Below are positions 1 through 4,713 of a stretch of DNA of 6,402 nt, piece by piece. The stretch's first letter is position 1. Each line of letters starts with the position of its first letter. The stretch is taken from NCBI GenBank assembly GCA_002785325.1, contig PFMH01000102.1, positions 1 to 6,402 of the forward strand. The letters are read 5' to 3'. Below the pieces are notes generated by a model. The model saw only the letters and a program-made list of their open reading frames with translations. It was not told the DNA's origin and ran no database searches. The translations under genes were made by a program, and so were the position numbers. The stretch comes from a bacterium (Candidatus Howlettbacteria) CG_4_10_14_0_8_um_filter_40_9. Its GTDB lineage: Bacteria; Patescibacteriota; CPR2; UBA1875; GCA-2785325.

Positions 1-106
1 CAAATACAGAGAAGGCTCGATGAAGTTTCCCCTGCTTATGAACTTCTATCTTTTCTTCTTTACCAATCTCCTTATCATTTCTGTCGACCAATATGATTTC
101 TTCCAC
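1..106 (-). CDS. idi: Isopentenyl-diphosphate delta-isomerase, type I (5' end only)
   Basis: The first 35 codons are visible, and the rest lies beyond the left edge. Type I IDI is a cytosolic, metal-dependent Nudix-fold enzyme that interconverts isopentenyl diphosphate and dimethylallyl diphosphate. The N-terminus reads EEIILVDRNDKEIG, then EKIEVHKQGKLHRAFSVF. This matches the family pattern in which a first His (H23 here) and the LHRAFS His (H29 here) are metal ligands, as His25 and His32 are in E. coli IDI. The start is GTG, sharing its G with the last base of the upstream TAG stop (TAGTG). No in-frame ATG lies just upstream, and the family's N-terminal length fits. The one-base overlap with the prenyl synthase gene implies one mRNA and translational coupling. 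The synthase uses both isomers, so the pairing makes biochemical sense. Catalytic Cys and Glu residues are out of view, so intactness cannot be judged. Confidence 0.88.
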   Translation of the reverse strand, partial: MEEIILVDRNDKEIGKEEKIEVHKQGKLHRAFSVF

Positions 107-1131
107 TATACTTCTCTTTTTATAATATAATTTGCAAGATCCGAAAGAAGCTCATTCCATTTATTTTGAGGAAGATTTTTTAAAGCTTCTTTTGATTTCT
201 CTATAAATTCTTCCCCCATCTTTTCTGCCCTCGCTCTTGCTCTCGATTTTTCTATAAGTACCGTTGTTCTTTCAACCTCTTTTTTACCGATAATTTCCAT
301 ATTTAAGATATCTTCTATCTCTCTTTTATCAGATCCTTTTAGCTCTTCTAGAGCAAGAAGGATAACGATGTTACTGACCTTCTTTTCCTTTATGTCCTTG
401 CCAACCTCTTTACCAAAAGTTTTTTCATCTCCGAAGACATCTAAAAGATCATCTTTTATCTGAAAAGCTAGTCCAAAATTTAGCCCAAAATCATTAAGAT
501 GCTTCGAGTCTATCTCAAGAATATCCGCGCACACTCCTCCAACTACGCAACATGAACTAAACAAAGAAGCAGTTTTGCCACCGATCATATCAACATATTC
601 ATCAGTAGTAACTTTAGAGAATCTATTTTCAACAACATATAATTCTTCTTTTCGGCCGGATTTTTCATAAAAAACATCCAATATTTGACCATCAGTAATC
701 CTTTTTAGTGTCTTCGTTAATATTTCTAGAAGTTTTACGCTGTTTTTCGTTTTAGTTAAAGATTGAAATGCAGCGGAAACATAGTAAACCCCAAAAAGAT
801 CAGCTATAGATGTCCCATATTTCTTCCAAACGGTAGGTCTATTCCGTCTAAATTCGCTATGGTCGATAATGTCATCGACTATGAGCGTGTAGTTGTGAAT
901 TATCTCCAAGCCCGCGGCCGGATAAATAACATCTTCTATTTTCCCACCCATAAGCTGACAGGTGATCATAGCTAAAACCGGGCGAAGTCTCTTCCCTCCT
1001 GACGCAATCTGTAAAAGAATTGCCTCTTTATGACGCGGGTCAACCGAATCCAGAAGCAACTCCTCTATCACCGGTTCAACCAATTTCACATGTTCTTCAA
1101 ATATAACTTTTAATTTTTCTTTTGTTTTCAC
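106..1131 (-). CDS. Short-chain polyprenyl diphosphate synthase (GGPP/FPP synthase family)
   Basis: A cytosolic all-alpha trans-prenyltransferase that condenses IPP with allylic diphosphates. At 341 aa it is of normal family length. Family motifs appear in order: GGKRLRP (45-51), the first Asp-rich motif DDIID (86-90) followed by RRNRPT (95-100), TDGQILD (147-152), GGKTASLF (184-191), and the second Asp-rich motif KDDLLD (226-231). The residue five before the first motif is Tyr81 and there is no two-residue insertion in the motif. The local string HNYTLIVDD resembles archaeal-type GGPP synthases (HNYSLIHDD) more than bacterial FPP or long-chain enzymes, so a C15-C20 product is inferred. The His usually preceding DD is Val85 here. 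The start is GTG at 1131; an in-frame TAA four codons upstream rules out a longer protein. No Shine-Dalgarno is visible. The gene overlaps idi downstream and probably leads the operon. Confidence 0.93.
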   Translation of the reverse strand: MKTKEKLKVIFEEHVKLVEPVIEELLLDSVDPRHKEAILLQIASGGKRLRPVLAMITCQLMGGKIEDVIYPAAGLEIIHNYTLIVDDIIDHSEFRRNRPTVWKKYGTSIADLFGVYYVSAAFQSLTKTKNSVKLLEILTKTLKRITDGQILDVFYEKSGRKEELYVVENRFSKVTTDEYVDMIGGKTASLFSSCCVVGGVCADILEIDSKHLNDFGLNFGLAFQIKDDLLDVFGDEKTFGKEVGKDIKEKKVSNIVILLALEELKGSDKREIEDILNMEIIGKKEVERTTVLIEKSRARARAEKMGEEFIEKSKEALKNLPQNKWNELLSDLANYIIKREV

Positions 1132-1137
1132 AGAAAT

Positions 1138-1143
1138 ATTTTA
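1138..1143 (-). promoter_or_regulatory. Putative extended -10 element of the prenyl synthase/idi operon
   Basis: On the minus strand the sequence TGtTAAAAT has an extended -10 TG and a hexamer matching TATAAT at five of six bases. It ends six bases before the GTG start. No convincing -35 box is seen about 17 bases upstream (TTCCAA). A transcript from this element would begin at or beside the start codon, so the mRNA would be leaderless. This fits the absence of a Shine-Dalgarno sequence. It is a sequence-only prediction. Confidence 0.35.
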
Positions 1144-1209
1144 ACACCAAAAAAACTTTATTGGAACGATAAATAATCTAGCACTCATTAGGGCAGTGGT
1201 ACTTATATT

Positions 1210-1225
1210 GCCGATCAGAATCGGC
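1210..1225. repeat. Small perfect hairpin downstream of the methyltransferase
   Basis: GCCGAT-CAGA-ATCGGC forms a six-base-pair stem with a four-base loop. Neither flank has a clear T-run, so it is at best a weak terminator for leftward transcription leaving the methyltransferase region. It lies in the non-coding stretch 1132-1497. Confidence 0.4.
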
Positions 1226-1281
1226 TGTCAATAATTGATATTCTTCCTATCCCGACTATCGGTGAGCAAAGAGAGGATAAA

Positions 1282-1374
1282 GATGAGCGAACGTATGAAA
1301 AGATGACTCCGGGTTTCACGCTTGTTGCCATTTTTCATACTTGAGTGAATCAAAATCCGACCACTTCGCTCATC
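1282..1374. repeat. Nested inverted repeats in the 366-base non-coding stretch 1132-1497
   Basis: Two inverted repeats are nested. An outer 10-base pair is GATGAGCGAA (1282-1291) with TTCGCTCATC (1365-1374). An inner 9-base pair is GTATGAAAA (1293-1301) with TTTTCATAC (1332-1340). Both are perfect. They would give a long-range stem with a bulge of about 24 bases on one side. A further imperfect palindrome (1397-1420, CCAGTTTTTG / CAAAAAGTGG, nine of ten pairs) lies just to the right. Together they make this stretch unusually structured for an ordinary intergenic region. It could be a degenerate mobile or REP-like element, or a structured RNA; the sequence alone does not decide. I see no supportable gene here. 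Confidence 0.5.
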
Positions 1375-1420
1375 CGTTTTGTCGGCGCTTTTTCCTCCAG
1401 TTTTTGGCGTCAAAAAGTGG

Positions 1421-1454
1421 AAAAAAACAATGATTCTGGACAAGCCAGAATGAC
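1421..1454 (-). terminator. Likely intrinsic terminator of the methyltransferase, built from a REP-like hairpin
   Basis: On the minus strand, ATTCTGG (1451-1445), loop CTTGT, CCAGAAT (1439-1433) form a seven-pair hairpin. Five bases later comes a run of seven T (1427-1421). It starts 43 bases past the methyltransferase stop, a suitable place for termination. The same hairpin unit recurs twice at 2073-2148, where no T-run follows. This suggests that a dispersed repeat has been used as a terminator here. The gap between stem and T-run makes it sub-optimal. Confidence 0.5.
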
Positions 1455-1497
1455 CAACAAAATGTTTAAAACAGTCTATCAAGAGGAACAAATCAAC

Positions 1498-2046
1498 CTA
1501 GACTTCATATAAAAAAACTTTTCTTTTTCCGTCTATGTCAATCATTTTTTTAGGAGTAAGCCCATCTATAGGGAAAACGTAAGTAATAACTTTTGTGCCT
1601 TTTTTTAGAGTTTTATATAATCGTTCCTCAAACATCATTGTAAAATCCTGAGTTAGATAGAAATAAACGATATCCGCGTCGCTTATATCCGCCTCGAACA
1701 TATCTTTTTTTTCGGCTCGGCAATTTTTTAAGCCCCTGATCCTTACTTTCAGGTTTGTAAGCGCTACATAAAAAGCCGACAACTCAAAACCGGTACATCG
1801 AAGACCTTTTTTGGCAAACTCGATCAGCATCCGACCGTCGCCAGATCCGAGATCATAGAGTATATCCCCTTCTCTAGCGCCAGCTATTTCGGTGACCCTT
1901 TTCATGTCGGCTTTTTTTATCGGTACAAAGGGAAGTTTCCGAAAAGCGTTTCTTATATAGACCAGAAAATAGAAAAAATACAAAAAAGTAATTAGGATTA
2001 CGAAAATAGAAAGTGAGGTATATAGAATTTCCATAAGATAATTCAT
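1498..2046 (-). CDS. Membrane-anchored class I SAM-dependent methyltransferase
   Basis: A 182-aa protein with one N-terminal hydrophobic segment (about residues 8-30) followed by a basic stretch, so the catalytic domain probably faces the cytoplasm. The Rossmann-type SAM site is clear: motif I YDLGSGDGR (64-72), the acidic residue ending strand beta-2 (E88 in GFELS), and a motif IV-like DIVYFYLTQ (125-133). The pattern after the membrane segment (LPFVPIKKADMKRVTEIA) is typical of small bacterial methyltransferases of this kind. Their substrates are mostly unknown, and none is evident here. Total length is short for class I enzymes, so no extra substrate-recognition domain is present. The start is ATG at 2046; a second in-frame ATG four codons on is possible. 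No Shine-Dalgarno is seen; a weak -10-like TATTTT ends nine bases upstream. REP-like hairpins flank the gene on both sides. Confidence 0.88.
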   Translation of the reverse strand: MNYLMEILYTSLSIFVILITFLYFFYFLVYIRNAFRKLPFVPIKKADMKRVTEIAGAREGDILYDLGSGDGRMLIEFAKKGLRCTGFELSAFYVALTNLKVRIRGLKNCRAEKKDMFEADISDADIVYFYLTQDFTMMFEERLYKTLKKGTKVITYVFPIDGLTPKKMIDIDGKRKVFLYEV

Positions 2047-2072
2047 TTAAATTAGAAAATATGTTTTATTGC

Positions 2073-2148
2073 GTCATTCTGGCTTGCCCAGAATCATAAT
2101 ATCGACTAGAGATTTAGATTCTGGACTCCTAGCTGTCGCCAGAATGAC
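2073..2148. repeat. Pair of REP-like hairpins in inverted orientation
   Basis: Two units share the arms GTCATTCTGGC and CCAGAATC. Unit A (2073-2095, plus) is GTCATTCTGGC-ttgc-CCAGAATC-like with a short loop. Unit B (2117-2148, minus) has the same arms around a 14-base loop. The outer arms GTCATTCTGGC (2073-2083) and GCCAGAATGAC (2138-2148) are also perfect inverted repeats of one another, so a larger alternative fold exists. A third unit is at 1432-1454. The block lies between the RNHCP gene and the methyltransferase, with no T-run on either side. REP-like intergenic palindromes with these arms are a familiar kind of dispersed bacterial repeat. Confidence 0.7.
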
Positions 2149-2185
2149 GATCTTAGGGACTCTTTAACATTATTGAACCATACTT

Positions 2186-2566
2186 TTATTTCCCAAAAAG
2201 CTGCACCCTCAATTCATCCTTGTCCGCATAAAGTTTATAGCCGCTTTTTTTCTCTATCTCCCCCTTATTTTCCAGCGAATTTTTAAATATTTTTAATATT
2301 TCTTCAGTCTCATCGTCCCCAGCGATCCGATTCGCCGATATCTTTCCGCACTTTTCACACTCGTGGATCAGCATTATCTCTCCGTCTTTTTTAGCAGTAA
2401 AACCGATTGGCTTCATAGAACCGCCGCATTTTGAAAGCCTATCCCCTATCCTTTCGTCGACATGCTTTGACCAAAAACAAAAAGGGCAATGGTTACGGTT
2501 TTTCGTTCCGTAAGATTCATAAGGGATCTCCCTATCGCATTTACAACATTTGAAATTTTTTTCCAT
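2186..2566 (-). CDS. RNHCP-domain zinc-ribbon protein
   Basis: A 126-aa protein of the RNHCP family, named after its central signature, present here exactly (residues 24-28). The Cys pattern suggests two zinc knuckles: C7/C10 with C27/C30 (CPFC), and C47 with C70/C73 (CEKC). The segment WSKHVDERIGDR (32-43) and the CGGSMKPIGF stretch (47-56) are also family hallmarks. The C-terminal 45 residues are charged and less conserved. No biochemical function is established for the family; nucleic-acid binding is a guess from the zinc-ribbon look. I prefer the ATG at 2566 over an upstream in-frame TTG at 2578, because TTG would begin inside the -10 box. The gene is divergent from the response regulator, so the two may share control. 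No T-tailed terminator is visible after the stop. Confidence 0.88.
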   Translation of the reverse strand: MEKNFKCCKCDREIPYESYGTKNRNHCPFCFWSKHVDERIGDRLSKCGGSMKPIGFTAKKDGEIMLIHECEKCGKISANRIAGDDETEEILKIFKNSLENKGEIEKKSGYKLYADKDELRVQLFGK

Positions 2567-2577
2567 ATCTGGAACCA

Positions 2578-2583
2578 ATTATA
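2578..2583 (-). promoter_or_regulatory. -10 box for the RNHCP gene
   Basis: A perfect TATAAT on the minus strand ends 11 bases before the ATG at 2566. The expected start site leaves a 5' leader of only about four bases, so the transcript would be effectively leaderless. The -35 region is poor (TTATCT at 18-base spacing), and it overlaps the dyad at 2605-2626. Confidence 0.5.
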
Positions 2584-2604
2584 CTAAAATATATGGATTT
2601 AAGA

Positions 2605-2626
2605 TAATGCATAAAAATTTGCATTA
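2605..2626. promoter_or_regulatory. Candidate operator dyad between divergent genes
   Basis: TAATGCA-N8-TGCATTA is a perfect 7+7 inverted repeat. It sits near the middle of the 87-base gap between the RNHCP gene and the response regulator, overlapping the expected -35 regions of both predicted promoters. Its size and position suit a dimeric regulator acting on both genes. It is too AT-rich, and too far from any T-run, to look like a terminator. The cognate regulator is unknown; the linked response regulator has no DNA-binding domain. Confidence 0.4.
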
Positions 2627-2636
2627 ACAAGGCGCT

Positions 2637-2642
2637 TATAGT
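2637..2642 (+). promoter_or_regulatory. -10-like box for the response regulator cluster
   Basis: TATAGT matches the consensus at five of six bases and ends 11 bases before the ATG at 2654, the same spacing as the divergent TATAAT. No good -35 box is present. There is no Shine-Dalgarno before this ATG, which supports a leaderless transcript. Confidence 0.35.
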
Positions 2643-2653
2643 AACTTATATAT

Positions 2654-3043
2654 ATGGAAAAAGATAAAATAAAAATTCTTTTAGCCGAGGATGACCTCCA
2701 GCTTATCGATATGTACAAGAAAAAATTTGAGCTTGAAGGATTTGACGTCCTTCTCGCTGAAGACGGCCGAAAAGCTTTGGAGATTCTAAAAACAGAAACT
2801 CCTGATATTGCTCTTCTCGATATCATGATGCCGGAAGTAAACGGTATCGAGGTTTTGAAAGAAATCAGGGAAAATCCCGAGACAAAAGAACTTCTGGCGG
2901 TGATGTTGACGAACTTGAGCAACGAGTCCACCGCCGAAGAGATCTACAAATACGGCGCAACCGACTACATCGTAAAATCCGAAATGACTCCGATGCAAGT
3001 CGCCGACAAAGTAAAGGAACTTTTGAAAATATATAAAAAATAA
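2654..3043 (+). CDS. Single-domain response regulator (receiver only)
   Basis: A 129-aa CheY-like protein made only of a receiver domain. The acidic pocket is D13/D14 (LLAEDD), the phospho-acceptor is D56 (PDIALLDIMMP), the switch Thr is T86 and the conserved Lys is K108 (IVKSEMTP). The sequence ends about 20 residues after this Lys, so no output domain exists. It is predicted to be cytosolic and phosphorylated by a histidine kinase, most simply the one encoded at 4714. Output would need a protein-protein partner, as with CheY or Spo0F-type relays. It leads a co-directional cluster, 48 bases before the binding-protein gene, and is divergent from the RNHCP gene. All catalytic residues are present. 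The ATG start has no Shine-Dalgarno. A receiver used for allosteric output rather than relay cannot be excluded. Confidence 0.93.
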   Translation: MEKDKIKILLAEDDLQLIDMYKKKFELEGFDVLLAEDGRKALEILKTETPDIALLDIMMPEVNGIEVLKEIRENPETKELLAVMLTNLSNESTAEEIYKYGATDYIVKSEMTPMQVADKVKELLKIYKK

Positions 3044-3081
3044 TCTTGATCGACTAATTCTTTTCAATAACTAATCAAACT

Positions 3082-3087
3082 GGAGGG
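3082..3087 (+). promoter_or_regulatory. Strong Shine-Dalgarno of the solute-binding protein gene
   Basis: GGAGGG ends four bases before the ATG at 3092. It is the only near-consensus ribosome binding site seen in the window, and it fixes this start. Its presence on an operon-internal gene contrasts with the transcript-leading genes, which lack one. Confidence 0.75.
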
Positions 3088-3091
3088 TAAA

Positions 3092-4711
3092 ATGTCACAA
3101 AATATGAAATCGTTTTTAGTAGCGCTGCCGCTAACACTTTTAGTTGTTGTCGGAGGGTTTTTTGCATACTCGGGATATGGATATTCAAAACTAAAAGACA
3201 CCACGAGGGAAGTGGCAGGCGAAGGCAACGAGATAAAGATAGGGACGCCGTCAGAAATAGTCGGCTTTTATCCGGACATAGAAGATGATGAGATTACCTC
3301 AAACATTAATTCAATATTTCTAGAAGGGCTTGTCAGATTTGATAAAAATTTCAGAATAGAACCCCTCCTCGCTGAAAGCTGGAACAACCCCGATGACAAG
3401 ACTTGGAAGATCTACCTCAAAAAAAATGTAAATTTCAGCGATGGGTCCGCTTTAAAGGCGAGTGATATAAAATTTACTTTCGACTATTTGAAAGAAAAAG
3501 AGTATCCGATGTCCGATTATATTTCCGCGGTAGAAGAAGTCAAAGTCGTAGACGACTATACGGTTGATATAAAAACCAAAGAACCCTACCCGATACTCAT
3601 GAATAAACTTACAAATATCTTCATCCTTTCCGAAAAAAACGTCACTGAAAATGGCATCGAAAAACCTATCGGGACCGGCCCATACCGATATGTCGAATGG
3701 GTTAAGGGAGATCATCTAACAGTAGAGAGAAATGAAAAATACCATGGTAAGAAACCTATGATCAAAAAAGTTACCTTTCTCCCAATAGAAAAAGAGCCAG
3801 AACTGGCGGAAAAGATAAAAAAAGGTGAGATAGACATTGCCTCTTTATCATCAAACGAGGTAATCGATAAGCTAAAAGAAAATAACAAAATTGTCATAAG
3901 TACTCAAAACGATTATGGAGTAACTTTTCTTATGCCAAATTATGACACAGGTAGCGCCGGCACAGATCAGGTAACAAACCCGCTTCTGAACAAAAAGATA
4001 AGGAAAGCGCTATATTATGGGATTGATATCGACAATTTTATAGCTGCAACGACTGAAGGCACCGCATCTCCTGCGGGTCAACTCACAACGTCGGCGATCT
4101 TTGGATATAACTCTGCAATAAAAAGATATCCGTACGACCTAGAAAAGGCTAAATTACTTTTAAAAGAAGCCGGCTATGAAAACGGACTGGAGATGACAGC
4201 CCTAGCCTTCAAAAGCAGGGAAAAAGATCTAATAAACATTACTGAGCAACTCGCTAAGCTAAATATAAAACTTAAGACAGAGTATGGGGAGTCACCAGAA
4301 GAGATGTTTGGAAAAGCCGCAGAAAAAAATTTCTCCTTTATCCTCTTAAACTGGGCGAATAGTTCAGGAGATACTTCGGATCTTGTAGACAATATACTCG
4401 CAACGGAAGGTTCGAGCAATCTGGTCGGCTATTCAAATGGGGAAATAGATGCTCTTTCAAAAAAAGCGTCCTCAACATTGGACATGAAAAAAAGAAAAGA
4501 GTACTTAGGAGAGGCGATGAAAATAACCAATGATGAAGCAGCGTTTATCCCGCTTCTAGTCCAAAAAGTCTTCTTTGTATCTTCTGAAAAACTAATTTTC
4601 GAACCAAGAGCAGACTCGATGATCAAGGCAGAAAGTTTAGCGACAAAGAAAATTGAAATAGTTAAAAAAACATCCTTTCTTAACTATATGCTTAAGAATA
4701 TCGGGCTTTAA
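3092..4711 (+). CDS. Membrane-anchored family 5 solute-binding protein (peptide/nickel type)
   Basis: A 539-aa protein of the SBP_bac_5 (DppA/OppA-like) family, which bind peptides and other solutes outside the membrane. Hallmarks are LLAESWNNPDDKTWKIYLKK (92-111), the FSDG and ASDIKFTFDYL stretch (115-133), PIGTGPYRYVEW (192-203) with ERNEKYHG (212-219), NKKIRKALYYGID (300-312), and PYDLEKAKLLLKEAGY (347-362). Residues 8-25 are hydrophobic with few charges before them. There is no lipobox Cys and no clear AxA cleavage site, so an uncleaved membrane anchor is likely. A normal full-length domain follows. No permease or ATPase gene is adjacent. The gene lies between the response regulator and the kinase, with only two bases before the kinase start, so it may act as an extracytoplasmic sensor subunit. 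Transport with permeases encoded elsewhere is the main alternative. The ligand cannot be told. Confidence 0.92.
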   Translation: MSQNMKSFLVALPLTLLVVVGGFFAYSGYGYSKLKDTTREVAGEGNEIKIGTPSEIVGFYPDIEDDEITSNINSIFLEGLVRFDKNFRIEPLLAESWNNPDDKTWKIYLKKNVNFSDGSALKASDIKFTFDYLKEKEYPMSDYISAVEEVKVVDDYTVDIKTKEPYPILMNKLTNIFILSEKNVTENGIEKPIGTGPYRYVEWVKGDHLTVERNEKYHGKKPMIKKVTFLPIEKEPELAEKIKKGEIDIASLSSNEVIDKLKENNKIVISTQNDYGVTFLMPNYDTGSAGTDQVTNPLLNKKIRKALYYGIDIDNFIAATTEGTASPAGQLTTSAIFGYNSAIKRYPYDLEKAKLLLKEAGYENGLEMTALAFKSREKDLINITEQLAKLNIKLKTEYGESPEEMFGKAAEKNFSFILLNWANSSGDTSDLVDNILATEGSSNLVGYSNGEIDALSKKASSTLDMKKRKEYLGEAMKITNDEAAFIPLLVQKVFFVSSEKLIFEPRADSMIKAESLATKKIEIVKKTSFLNYMLKNIGL

Positions 4712-4713
4712 AG

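Noticed and set aside
763..975. Plus-strand open frame of 70 codons inside the prenyl synthase gene
   Set aside because: It is antisense to a strongly supported gene and its product is unlike any family. The other opposite-strand frames within 2654-6024 were dropped for the same reason.
1179..1201. CIRCE-like element TAGCACTC-N7-CAGTGGTA
   Set aside because: The spacer is seven rather than nine bases, the second arm matches at only six of eight positions, and no chaperone gene is near. Probably chance.
1228..1491. An 87-codon open frame on the minus strand between the methyltransferase and the prenyl synthase
   Set aside because: It runs through the REP-like hairpin, the palindrome at 1397-1420 and the nested inverted repeats. 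Its product has no recognisable domain, and no ribosome binding site was seen. Best read as repeat sequence that happens to be open.
2566..2578. TTG start four codons upstream for the RNHCP protein
   Set aside because: It begins at the edge of the TATAAT box, so the mRNA could not include it if that promoter is used. The ATG also fits the family N-terminus better.
2624..2652. Promoter TTAACA-N17-TATATA before the response regulator
   Set aside because: The boxes and spacing look good, but the -10 ends one base before the ATG, so transcription would start inside the gene. TATAGT at 2637 is better placed.
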